Of a DNA stretch of 22,036 nucleotides, positions 14,533 through 21,938 are shown in pieces. The stretch spans positions 1-22,036 of IMG/VR virus record IMGVR_UViG_3300009497_000053; one strand, written 5' to 3'. Each line of letters starts with the position of its first letter. The stretch's first letter is position 1. The DNA is from a virus. Under the pieces are notes generated by a model. The model was not told the origin of the DNA, did not search any database, and was given only the letters and a program-made list of their open reading frames with translations. The position numbers were made by a program, and so were the translations under genes.

Positions 14533-14939
14533 GAATAAAAATAATAAGATCATCTAGCAAACTTGCATGCCCAAAGGCAACACAAGATTTAGAATTAAAT
14601 ACAAAAAATAGAGATGCTTCTATTGAAGCAGAGCACATACAATACGGACCTCTAAACTTGACTGACGAAGGCTATTGGGAAAGAGCAGCAGATCATTGGA
14701 ACACCGATGTAAAGACAGCCAAACAATCATTGTGCGGCAATTGCGTTGCATTTGATATTAGCCCTCGTATGGAAGAGTGCATGCCCGGTGAAGTATCTGA
14801 CGGAGATGGAAAACTTGGTTATTGTTGGATGCATCATTTCAAATGCCATAGTGCTCGCACATGTTACACTTGGGCCGATGGTGGTCCGATAAAAGAAGAT
14901 AAAATATCAAATGATTGGCAGAAAAAATCGGAGGACTAA
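14529..14939 (+). CDS. Cys-rich conserved phage protein
   Basis: A 136-residue protein starting MRIKIIRSSSKLACP. Seven cysteines: 14, then a cluster 69, 72, 84, 99, 106, 112 with CGNC, YCWMHHFKCH and ARTCYTW around them. The cluster together with His102, His103 and His107 looks like a binding site for zinc or an iron-sulfur group. I recognise the general pattern (SKxACPxATxDLxLNTKNRD and CWMHHFKCHSARTC) from uncultured marine phages but know of no function. The gene overlaps both neighbours (ATGA upstream, TAATG downstream), so it is embedded in the operon. Confidence 0.72.
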   Translation: MRIKIIRSSSKLACPKATQDLELNTKNRDASIEAEHIQYGPLNLTDEGYWERAADHWNTDVKTAKQSLCGNCVAFDISPRMEECMPGEVSDGDGKLGYCWMHHFKCHSARTCYTWADGGPIKEDKISNDWQKKSED

Positions 14940-15313
14940 TGTCGAAAGATCCAAATTATGTTGTAAAAATAGAACAAGCGATAGCTGAAAAATACGGTGA
15001 AGAAACAATCCAAAATCCTAAAAAAACTTGGACCGATGAGAAAGAAAAACAATATATATCTCAGCTTAAGGATTTTTATTCTCCATCTGGTAGCGATGAA
15101 GAATTTGAGAAGAAAGAAATAAATGGTGTTTTAATACCAAAAAAACTACTTAATAGTGATTCTAATCGCTCATGTCCTGTTTGTTCTGTTTATACTACTA
15201 AATCACAAGACGATCTTTATTTTACTAAGTTTAGTTGTTGTTTTAAGTGTTATGTACAATGGGTAGAAGGCCGAGAAGAAAGATGGAAAACCGGCTGGAG
15301 ACCAAGCAAATGA
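14939..15313 (+). CDS. Small zinc-ribbon protein
   Basis: A 124-residue protein. I take the ATG at 14939, overlapping the previous stop (TAATG) and preceded by CGGAGG, over an ATG 24 bases earlier. The N-terminal 75 residues are charged and helical. The C-terminal 47 contain CPVC (79, 82) and CCFKC (100, 101, 104), a four-cysteine zinc-ribbon layout, followed by W-V-E-G-R-E-E-R-W and G-W-R-P. This end is a pattern I recognise from small marine phage proteins of unknown role. Binding to DNA or to a protein is plausible, not shown. The stop overlaps the next start (ATGA). Confidence 0.72.
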   Translation: MSKDPNYVVKIEQAIAEKYGEETIQNPKKTWTDEKEKQYISQLKDFYSPSGSDEEFEKKEINGVLIPKKLLNSDSNRSCPVCSVYTTKSQDDLYFTKFSCCFKCYVQWVEGREERWKTGWRPSK

Positions 15314-15693
15314 AACTTACAACAAAAATTCTTAAGCAAATGATTGCTGAAGAGATGAACAATGCGGCACCTATTAAAGAAGGTTATAAAGAAGCCTTGG
15401 GTGAATTTCAAAATTTAGTACAAGAGTACAGCCTTAGTCGCGAAGACATTCTTGGAATAGCTGATATGCTTTTCCCTATAGACGAACAGCAATTGTCCGA
15501 GGGTATGGAAAATATTACTCCTGAGAATTTAGAACTTGTTCTGGATGCCGTAGTAAAAATGGCTGGTATTTTTGGACCAGCAATTATGGCTACTGTAACA
15601 GGGTCAGCAGTTTATAAACAAATCATGGGACGGAAAGCTGAAATTGATCAAGAAGCCGGATTAGATGAAACGAAGGTTAAAGAGGAATTATAA
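15310..15693 (+). CDS. Tagged membrane-associated hypothetical protein (tag copy C)
   Basis: A 127-residue protein. The frame is open 63 bases upstream, but the start at 15310 is supported by the shared leader MKLTTKILKQMIAEE, by GGAG 9 bases upstream (15297-15300), and by the ATGA overlap with the previous stop. After the leader the chain is helical and acidic, then has one hydrophobic stretch (about 80-102, MAGIFGPAIMATVTGSAVY) and a charged tail. I-A-E at 12-14 is the candidate cut site. It differs from the other tagged proteins in carrying a possible membrane segment. Role inferred with the tag family only. Confidence 0.68.
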   Translation: MKLTTKILKQMIAEEMNNAAPIKEGYKEALGEFQNLVQEYSLSREDILGIADMLFPIDEQQLSEGMENITPENLELVLDAVVKMAGIFGPAIMATVTGSAVYKQIMGRKAEIDQEAGLDETKVKEEL

Positions 15694-15694
15694 T

Positions 15695-16231
15695 ATGAGT
15701 TCAACAACATTAGAAATTATACAAGGTCTTGCTCAAGCAGCCTCAAGAGCATACGATGGCGCTCATGTCGCTGATTACAACGACGATGGCCGTGAAAGAT
15801 CTGCCGGTCTCAAAAGAGAAGAAGGAAACCCAATTATTGATAGTCGTGTTATTGATGGTTTCAAAGTTCGCTTTTCTGGTCCAACGATGATCTTAACCTA
15901 TCAGTCTGAGATCAAACTGAAAGAAGTTTATGCTGGTGGGTTTGAAAACGACATCGACAGACAACTAAACGAAATCAAAAAGTTTTTACAAAAAGAATAT
16001 AAAGTTATAACAGGCAACCCAATCACATTGACTAAAGATGGAGAAAGCAATATTCTTGTTCAATCTTCATCTCGTGTACACTCTTGGGTTCAAGCGACCC
16101 AAGTTTATAAAATTGGTAAAATTGATGCTGAAGGAATTCTTCAGCCATCTGAGCCAACAGTTCGTGAGGTCACAAAGAAGTTTTTAAAACAAGCAAAAGC
16201 TAAACGACCGAGCAACGATACAAGGAAATAA
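15695..16231 (+). CDS. Conserved hypothetical protein next to terminase
   Basis: A 178-residue protein. I choose the ATG at 15695, with AGAGGA (15681-15686) 8 bases upstream, over one 30 bases earlier that overlaps the preceding gene. Recognisable segments are AYDGAHV, GLKREEGNPIIDSR, DGFKVRFSGPTMILTYQSEIKLKEVY and SSRVHSWVQATQVYKIG. I recall proteins of this kind beside the terminase of marine T4-like phages, with no known function. The size would suit a small terminase subunit, but I see no helix-turn-helix, so I do not assign that. Its stop overlaps the terminase start (TAATG). Confidence 0.7.
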   Translation: MSSTTLEIIQGLAQAASRAYDGAHVADYNDDGRERSAGLKREEGNPIIDSRVIDGFKVRFSGPTMILTYQSEIKLKEVYAGGFENDIDRQLNEIKKFLQKEYKVITGNPITLTKDGESNILVQSSSRVHSWVQATQVYKIGKIDAEGILQPSEPTVREVTKKFLKQAKAKRPSNDTRK

Positions 16232-17814
16232 TGGGATTTGAGTTATCAAAGAAGGAAATTGTAAAGGAAATTGTAAAATCTGGTAAAGATCCGGTTTACT
16301 TTATAAACAACTATTGTCGTATTTCCCATCCCCTTAGAGGACTGATACCTTTCAAAACCTTCCCCTACCAAGATGATTTGGTACAAGATTTTAATGATTT
16401 CCGTTTTTCGGTTATTCTCAAAGCCCGACAGCTAGGCATCTCAACGATTACTGCCGCCTACATTGTCTGGCTTATTTTATTTCACCGTGATAAGAATGTC
16501 ATGGTATTGGCAACGAAATTTGCCACGGCTGCCAACTTGGTAAAGAAAGTAAAAGCAATGATGAAGAATCTACCAGACTGGATTCGCATCACAGATATCT
16601 CAATTGATAACAGAACTTCGTTTGAGTTAACCAATGGCTCACAGATTAAAGCCTCGTCAACCTCTGGTGATGCTGGTCGTTCGGAAGCCCTCTCCCTCCT
16701 CGTAATTGACGAGGCTGCTTTTGTTGATGGCCTTGATGAACTCTGGACTGCTCTCTATCCTACTCTATCAACTGGTGGTCGTTGTATAGCCCTTTCAACG
16801 CCTAACGGTGTCGGTAACTGGTTTCACAAGACCTTTGTTGATGCTGAGGACAATCAAAACGATTTCAAATCTGTCGTACTCCCATGGGAGGTACACCCAG
16901 AGCGAGATCAAGAATGGTTTAGAAATGAAACCAAAAACATGTCGCGTCGTCAGATAGCACAAGAGCTTGAATGTAACTTCAACTCATCTGGTGAAAATGT
17001 TCTTAATTCCGAAGATATGGAATGGGTCCACACTTGTGTGAGCGATCCTGTCTATCGGGTAGGCTTTGATAGAAATTTCTGGATTTGGGAGAAGTATCAA
17101 GATGATTCTAAATATTTGCTGGTGGCTGATGTGGCTCGTGGTGATGGAGCAGATTATTCGGTTTTTCATATCATCAAGCTTGGGACAATGGAAATAGTTG
17201 CGGAGTATCAAGGTAAGCCATCTCTTGACTTATATTCCGACATTCTCTTTGATGCTGGTAATGAATACGGCAAATGCCTTTTAGTTGTCGAGAACAATGG
17301 AATTGGCATTTCGGTTTTAGAAAAGCTAATCTTAAAAAATTACTCTAATCTCTACTATTCAATTAAAGGATCGCACGAATTCATCGAGCAACATAAGGCG
17401 GATTATGTATCCAATTCAGTTCCCGGTTTTACTAACTCTTCAAAAACTAGGCCACTAATTATAGCGAAAATGGAAGAGTACATAAGAAACAAACTAATTA
17501 CTGTTAGATCTTCACGACTTTTTCATGAATTCAAGACTTTTATTTGGCATAATGGGAGACCACAAGCAATGCGATCATACCACGATGATCTGGTTATGGC
17601 GTTATCAATCGCATGCTGGGTTCGAGATACAGCGATAGAAGTAGACCAACGAGATGTAGCCTATAAGAAAGCAATGATGGGCGGCATGATGATGTCTAAA
17701 ACTCAAATGCAAACCACCATTAAGGGCCAATCGGCTCATAAAGAAGATTTTTATAATAAGCATAAAGATTCTATACAACAGACTAAAGACTTTGTATGGA
17801 TTTTTAAAGGATAG
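16231..17814 (+). CDS. Terminase large subunit (gp17-like)
   Basis: A 527-residue packaging motor and headful nuclease. The ATPase part has KARQLGIST (64-72) at the P-loop position and LLVIDEAAF with Asp160/Glu161 as Walker B and catalytic Glu. The nuclease part has VADVARGDGADYS with Asp300, VVENNGIGIS with Glu354 and HDDL with Asp452/Asp453. The order and length agree with T4 gp17 (about 610), a little shorter at the N-terminus. The usual P-loop Lys before Ser/Thr is Ile70; Lys64 upstream probably takes its place, as in deviant Walker A motifs. It is coupled to the gene before it (TAATG) and followed after 3 bases by the portal gene, with which it docks during packaging. Confidence 0.95.
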   Translation: MGFELSKKEIVKEIVKSGKDPVYFINNYCRISHPLRGLIPFKTFPYQDDLVQDFNDFRFSVILKARQLGISTITAAYIVWLILFHRDKNVMVLATKFATAANLVKKVKAMMKNLPDWIRITDISIDNRTSFELTNGSQIKASSTSGDAGRSEALSLLVIDEAAFVDGLDELWTALYPTLSTGGRCIALSTPNGVGNWFHKTFVDAEDNQNDFKSVVLPWEVHPERDQEWFRNETKNMSRRQIAQELECNFNSSGENVLNSEDMEWVHTCVSDPVYRVGFDRNFWIWEKYQDDSKYLLVADVARGDGADYSVFHIIKLGTMEIVAEYQGKPSLDLYSDILFDAGNEYGKCLLVVENNGIGISVLEKLILKNYSNLYYSIKGSHEFIEQHKADYVSNSVPGFTNSSKTRPLIIAKMEEYIRNKLITVRSSRLFHEFKTFIWHNGRPQAMRSYHDDLVMALSIACWVRDTAIEVDQRDVAYKKAMMGGMMMSKTQMQTTIKGQSAHKEDFYNKHKDSIQQTKDFVWIFKG

Positions 17815-17817
17815 AAG

Positions 17818-19755
17818 ATGGCACCACGAAAAAAAACAAGAAATGGTAAAAACCCAAACAACGAAAATAATGAATTATTCAAAGCGCTGACTAGATTATT
17901 TTCAGGACCTATTGTAACTCGACGGACTCAAACGGGTCGTGATTTACGACGACGACATTTAGATGTCTACGCCAGTCAGTTCCGTACACCTTCTGGACAA
18001 CAATTTAAAAAAATTGATCAGTATAGTCCACTAACTCAACTCGGAGCCAATATGGTTGCTAATCGCAACCGATCCGAAAGATATATAGATTTTGACGAGA
18101 TGGAGTATACACCAGAGATTGCTTCGTCATTAGACATCTATGCGGATGAAATGACAACACACTCAGCCTTACAGCCCATGCTTAATGTTAAGTGTACTAA
18201 CGAAGAAATTAACTATCTTCTTCAAAACCTTTATCACAAAGTTCTTAATATAGATTACAACCTTTTTGGATGGTGTCGTACCATGTGTAAATACGGAGAC
18301 CTATTTCTTTATTTAGACATTGATGATAAAATGGGAATCCAAAATGTAATTGGCTTACCTCCTCAAGAGATCGAAAGATTAGAAGGCGAAGATCCTGCTA
18401 ATCCTAATTATGTTCAATACCAATGGAATTCCGGTGGACTTACCCTTGAAAACTGGCAAGTTGCTCATTTTCGTATTTTAGGTAATGACAAATTTGTGCC
18501 TTATGGAACTTCTGTATTAGAACCAGCTAGAAGGATTTGGAGACAATTGATTTTACTTGAAGATGCGATGATGGCATATCGAATTGTTCGATCTCCTGAG
18601 CGTCGTGTTTTTAAAATCGATGTTGGTAACATCGCACCTGAAGATGTAGAACAATACATGCAGAAGGTTATGACTCAGATGAAGAGACACCAAGTTGTTG
18701 ATCCATCAACTGGTCGTGTAGACCTTCGCTACAATCCTCTTTCAATTGAAGAAGATTATTTTATTCCTGTCCGAGGCGGCAGTACCTCAGAAATCTCTAA
18801 TTTACCCGGAGGACAATTTACTGCTCAGATAGAAGATGTTAAATATTTACGAGACAAACTCTTTTCAGCTTTAAAGGTACCTCAATCATATCTATCGATG
18901 GGAGAAGGAGCAACTGAAGATAAAACAACCTTAGCTCAAAAAGATATTCGATTTGCTAGAACAATTCAAAGACTACAGAGAGTGGCTATTTCTGAATTAG
19001 AAAAAATTGGAATTATTCACTTATATACTTTAGGATTTAGAGGCGATGATCTTCTTAGCTTTAAACTATCTCTTAACAACCCATCAAAGATAGCTGAACT
19101 TCAAGAGCTAGAACACTGGAAACAGAAGTTTGAAGTTGCCGCTGCTGCTACTGAAGGATACTTTTCAAAGCGCTGGGTCGCAGAAAATATGTTTGGAATG
19201 TCCGCAGACGAATTTGTTCGTAATCAACGAGAGATTTTCCATGATAAGAAATTTTCTGTTGCTCTTGAAAATGTAGGACAACCAGATGAAGAAGCCGGAG
19301 GCGGCGGTGGTGGCCTTGGAGATCTTGGCGACCTTGGTGGAGATGACCTTGGTGGTGATGAAGATTTAGGTGATCTTGACTTAGGTGCTGGTGACGAAGG
19401 TGAAACAGAAGATGCTGGTGGTGACGAGGAAACAACCCTTTTAGCCACACCTCCCGCCAACAGAGATGATGGCAAGCGAGGACCTTATAAAAGACACAAA
19501 TCTTCATATGATAAAGGAAGATTAACAAAGAATTATAAGAATGTCGCTACTTCGGGTGAAGTCCGTGGATCAACCAAAAGAACCACCTTTCCGGGTAAGA
19601 TGGGAGATAGCGGTCTTGACTCTTTAACTAAAGGAATGTTTGAAGAAATAATAGTGCATGAGGATTTAGAAGAGAAAAAACTATTTAAAACAAACAATGA
19701 GATTAAAAGTTTACTAGAAAGCTTAATTATTAGGGATGACGAAGATGAAACATAA
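17818..19755 (+). CDS. Portal protein (gp20-like)
   Basis: A 645-residue portal, the ring at the unique head vertex that receives the terminase and nucleates head assembly. Support: position right after terminase; a T4-gp20-like N-terminal part (DMEYTPEIASSLDIYADE written here as segments E-Y-T-P-E-I and A-S-S-LDIYADE); a central region with RRIWRQLILLEDAMM and RAPERR-like IVRSPERRVF; and YLSMGEGATEDKTTLAQKDI. Residues about 491-540 are an acidic, Gly/Asp/Leu-rich low-complexity insert (GGGGGGLGDLGDLGG then DDLGGDEDLGDLDLG), followed by a conserved-looking basic tail (GPYKRHK). T4 gp20 is about 520 residues, so the C-terminal extension accounts for the extra size. Its end overlaps the next gene. 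Confidence 0.93.
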   Translation: MAPRKKTRNGKNPNNENNELFKALTRLFSGPIVTRRTQTGRDLRRRHLDVYASQFRTPSGQQFKKIDQYSPLTQLGANMVANRNRSERYIDFDEMEYTPEIASSLDIYADEMTTHSALQPMLNVKCTNEEINYLLQNLYHKVLNIDYNLFGWCRTMCKYGDLFLYLDIDDKMGIQNVIGLPPQEIERLEGEDPANPNYVQYQWNSGGLTLENWQVAHFRILGNDKFVPYGTSVLEPARRIWRQLILLEDAMMAYRIVRSPERRVFKIDVGNIAPEDVEQYMQKVMTQMKRHQVVDPSTGRVDLRYNPLSIEEDYFIPVRGGSTSEISNLPGGQFTAQIEDVKYLRDKLFSALKVPQSYLSMGEGATEDKTTLAQKDIRFARTIQRLQRVAISELEKIGIIHLYTLGFRGDDLLSFKLSLNNPSKIAELQELEHWKQKFEVAAAATEGYFSKRWVAENMFGMSADEFVRNQREIFHDKKFSVALENVGQPDEEAGGGGGGLGDLGDLGGDDLGGDEDLGDLDLGAGDEGETEDAGGDEETTLLATPPANRDDGKRGPYKRHKSSYDKGRLTKNYKNVATSGEVRGSTKRTTFPGKMGDSGLDSLTKGMFEEIIVHEDLEEKKLFKTNNEIKSLLESLIIRDDEDET

Positions 19756-20548
19756 TAAGAAAAGAAATACCGCTTTTCTTTACGAGTGCTTAGTTAAAGA
19801 ATTAACAAAGGCAATTGTTAGAAATCAAGATGAAAGAAAACAAAAAATAGTAGAGATACTAAAGAATTATTTTTCATCAGGAACAGTCCTTAAAGAGGAA
19901 TTAAAAATTTATAGTTCTCTTCTTGAGGGAACAGGTCACACAGATAATTCTCAATCTCTTAGGGTAATCTACGAGATCAAGAAAGATTATGAAAATTTAG
20001 ATCGCAAGAAAGTCTTCAATGTACAGACTACCTTGATTAAACAAATAAACGAAACATTCACTCCAAAAATCTTTTCTAATTTTGTGCCCAATTATAAAAA
20101 CATAGCTACTGCTGGGCTATTTTTTAATCAATCAAGGCTCCCTGCCAAAAAGCGACTTTTAATTGAAAAGCGTGTAATAGAGTTTCGTATTGAAAAATTA
20201 AATGAATCCAAAATGCAACACATAGACAATCTTACTTATAAGACTTTTGTCAACAAATTTAACGAAACCTATTCCGAATCGTTGAGACCGGAACAAAGAG
20301 ATTTATTAACTAATTTTATTGTGTCTTTCTCGGACAATGGCTTAGGTTTAAAATCTCATATGAATGAAGAGATAGGAAGATTGAAAAAATCTTTATTAAA
20401 TCTTGAAAATAATACATATGTCGATAATGCTCAAAAAGTTGTCGATAAACTCAATAATTTTAGCAAAAGGCGCATAGACGAACAAATGCTTAGGGATCTC
20501 TTTTACATCCAAGATTTAGTCTATGAGGTAAAGAAAAATGGCAATTAA
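19745..20548 (+). CDS. Conserved head-region protein, 'MKHNKKRN' type
   Basis: A 267-residue soluble, charged helical protein. I choose the ATG at 19745 because MKHNKKRNTAFLYECLVKELT is a conserved beginning that I recall from marine phage head clusters and because GGG (19733-19735) is 9 bases upstream; the ATG at 19736 would leave no room for a ribosome site. It begins inside the last codons of the portal gene. Internal landmarks are NFVPNYKNIATAGLFFN and KKRLLIEKRVIEF. No enzyme motif is seen. Position after the portal, where T4 has its prohead core genes, suggests a scaffold or core role; this is context only. Confidence 0.7.
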   Translation: MKHNKKRNTAFLYECLVKELTKAIVRNQDERKQKIVEILKNYFSSGTVLKEELKIYSSLLEGTGHTDNSQSLRVIYEIKKDYENLDRKKVFNVQTTLIKQINETFTPKIFSNFVPNYKNIATAGLFFNQSRLPAKKRLLIEKRVIEFRIEKLNESKMQHIDNLTYKTFVNKFNETYSESLRPEQRDLLTNFIVSFSDNGLGLKSHMNEEIGRLKKSLLNLENNTYVDNAQKVVDKLNNFSKRRIDEQMLRDLFYIQDLVYEVKKNGN

Positions 20549-21155
20549 TGTTAAATTAGCAGGTAGTTCCCAACTGCCTCCTCCCGATACTTCAATCAGT
20601 GTCTCAATTAATCCTTCTTCGCCTAAAATTGGAGTTGCCTTAAACAACCCAAAAATAAATGAAGTTAAATTTAATTTAAATATTCGTGAAGCAAATAATG
20701 GTGATTTAATGATTTTTGATCATCCTGAAATTGATATTGTGGTTATGGTAGAGCAAAAAAAGGTTATGACATTTGCTAAAGATTTAGCAACAGATACAGT
20801 TTATGGAACTTCTAGTCGTCTTATGGAAAGACTTCGACGAAAAGGAATACTTCAATTTGACACCATACAGGGTGGGAATATCTATGGTTCTCTAGAGGGA
20901 ATCATGTTAGAAATGAAAAACACTGAAAAGAAAGATAATTTAATTCCACTAGTTCTCAACCAGATTTCAGAATGGATTGAAGAAGAACGACCGGCATGGG
21001 TTAGCATGGAAGATTATGAACAAATGTATGATGATTATTTAACCCATCCTGATGCTGAAGATTCAACAGCACTTGGCAAGGTCCCCGAAAAAGCAGAGAA
21101 AGGCTCAATCCGCCCTTACATTTTCGGCGCCTATCCATACGGGGGCTATTACTAG
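20538..21155 (+). CDS. Conserved head-region protein, 205 aa
   Basis: A 205-residue protein. After a low-complexity Ser/Pro N-terminus (about 1-40) it carries GDLMIFDHPEIDIVVMVEQKKVM (written in parts: GDLMIFDHPEIDIV then MVEQKKVM) and GGNIYGSLEGIM, then ends in an acidic stretch and a Tyr/Gly-rich tail (FGAYPYGGYY). I recall this pattern from head clusters of marine T4-like phages, without a function. It overlaps the previous gene by 11 bases and ends 2 bases before the DUF1360-like gene. A head-assembly role is likely from context. Confidence 0.7.
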   Translation: MAINVKLAGSSQLPPPDTSISVSINPSSPKIGVALNNPKINEVKFNLNIREANNGDLMIFDHPEIDIVVMVEQKKVMTFAKDLATDTVYGTSSRLMERLRRKGILQFDTIQGGNIYGSLEGIMLEMKNTEKKDNLIPLVLNQISEWIEEERPAWVSMEDYEQMYDDYLTHPDAEDSTALGKVPEKAEKGSIRPYIFGAYPYGGYY

Positions 21156-21157
21156 AG

Positions 21158-21499
21158 ATGAATATAAACTTTTTAGAATTTGACGCAGGCTGGCTTTGGT
21201 TTATCCTCGCCGCATACGGCCTCACACAAATTCTTGTTTATGGATCAGTCTTTGATAAAATCCGTCCTGCTAAGGATGCTTATCGTGGCTGGGGTAAAGT
21301 TTGGCATTGTCCTATGTGTATGGGTTTTTGGGTTGGTGCCCTTTTATTCACCTTAAACGGCTTTACCGAACTATTTACATTTGATTATACATTCGCAAAC
21401 TTTTTAATTTGCGGGTGGATGGCATCAGGAACATCGTATTTTTTGAGTATGCTTGTGAACGATGACGGAATAAAGATTAACACTAAGGAGCAATCATGA
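21158..21499 (+). CDS. DUF1360-like small membrane protein
   Basis: A 113-residue protein with about three hydrophobic segments (roughly 10-29, 55-70, 80-100). Between the first two lies HCPMCMGFWVG with Cys51 and Cys54; the C-P-x-C-x-G-F-W pattern with flanking membrane segments is that of DUF1360 proteins, small membrane proteins of unknown function found in phages and bacteria. The start at 21158 follows the previous stop by 2 bases. The stop overlaps the start of a 17-codon reading frame (ATGA). The reason for a membrane protein in the head cluster is unclear; prohead assembly at the membrane is one thought. Confidence 0.75.
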   Translation: MNINFLEFDAGWLWFILAAYGLTQILVYGSVFDKIRPAKDAYRGWGKVWHCPMCMGFWVGALLFTLNGFTELFTFDYTFANFLICGWMASGTSYFLSMLVNDDGIKINTKEQS

Positions 21500-21549
21500 C
21501 TAAGAAATGGATGTTACAACCAGTTCGTCGCTGTTGCAGCGGGTCCTAA
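21496..21549 (+). CDS. 17-residue peptide ahead of a terminator
   Basis: A short frame reading MTKKWMLQPVRRCCSGS. AAGGAG (21485-21490), close to a perfect ribosome site, is 5 bases before its ATG, and the ATG overlaps the upstream stop (ATGA), so translation is well supported. Its last codons fold into a CGCTG-TTG-CAGCG hairpin, and the terminator at 21552 begins 2 bases after the stop. This arrangement resembles a leader peptide with attenuator, or else a true micro-protein at the end of the operon. There is no recognised family. Confidence 0.5.
   Translation: MTKKWMLQPVRRCCSGS
21529..21541 (+). other. Small hairpin inside the 17-residue frame
   Basis: CGCTG (21529-21533), triloop TTG, CAGCG (21537-21541). 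It precedes the terminator hairpin by 10 bases, giving two hairpins in tandem. Could be chance; its position is what makes it notable. Confidence 0.35.
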
Positions 21550-21551
21550 CT

Positions 21552-21578
21552 CGGGCGGGTAGCGCCCGTTTGAATTTT
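21552..21578 (+). terminator. Rho-independent terminator
   Basis: Stem CGGGCG (21552-21557) / CGCCCG (21563-21568) with a 5-base loop GGTAG, followed by TTTGAATTTT. The stem is GC-rich in a very AT-rich region. The T-tract is broken by GAA, so efficiency may be partial. It separates the terminase/portal operon from the tagged gene at 21593. Confidence 0.7.
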
Positions 21579-21592
21579 ATGAGAGACTAACA

Positions 21593-21937
21593 ATGAAACT
21601 TACAAAAGAAAGACTTAAACAAATTATTAAAGAAGAAATAAGCAAGGTTACTGAAGTATATGGTAATTATATTCCCGGTGAGACAGCACCCGGAAATACT
21701 GATATGGGTTACGGCAAGGCTCCGCAAGACGATCTTGAGCCGAATGCTCCACGAGAAATTACTGTTGATGAAAGAGAACAACTAGAATCTATAGTCAGAC
21801 TAATGACTTCTGATGAGCTTGTAGATCTTATGAGTAAGTTGGATGATGAAACAAAAAAACTTGTAATGAAAGACTTTTTGGGACAATCAGGACGCAACAA
21901 TGAATTTGGTAATCCAGCTTATGATTTAGAGCGATAA
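21593..21937 (+). CDS. Tagged hypothetical protein (tag copy D)
   Basis: A 114-residue protein beginning MKLTKERLKQIIKEEISKV, nearly identical in its first 15 residues to the leader of the gene at 12419 despite differing at many codon third positions. After the leader come a Gly/Pro/Asn-rich linker (GNYIPGETAPGN) and an acidic helical domain of about 60 residues rich in Leu, Asp and Lys (REQLESIVRLMTSDELVDLM). I-K-E at 12-14 is the candidate cut site. It lies directly after a terminator and directly before what may be the prohead protease gene, in the place where T4 has small prohead core genes. Core or internal head protein is the best inference. Confidence 0.75.
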   Translation: MKLTKERLKQIIKEEISKVTEVYGNYIPGETAPGNTDMGYGKAPQDDLEPNAPREITVDEREQLESIVRLMTSDELVDLMSKLDDETKKLVMKDFLGQSGRNNEFGNPAYDLER

Positions 21938-21938
21938 A

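Noticed and set aside
15695-16231. Small terminase subunit
   Set aside because: The position before the large subunit suits it, but there is no helix-turn-helix or coiled-coil oligomer pattern; left as hypothetical.
19148-19528. - strand frames (also 19224-19475) opposite the portal low-complexity region
   Set aside because: His/Leu- and Pro/Ser-rich products are the complement of the Gly/Asp repeats in the portal.
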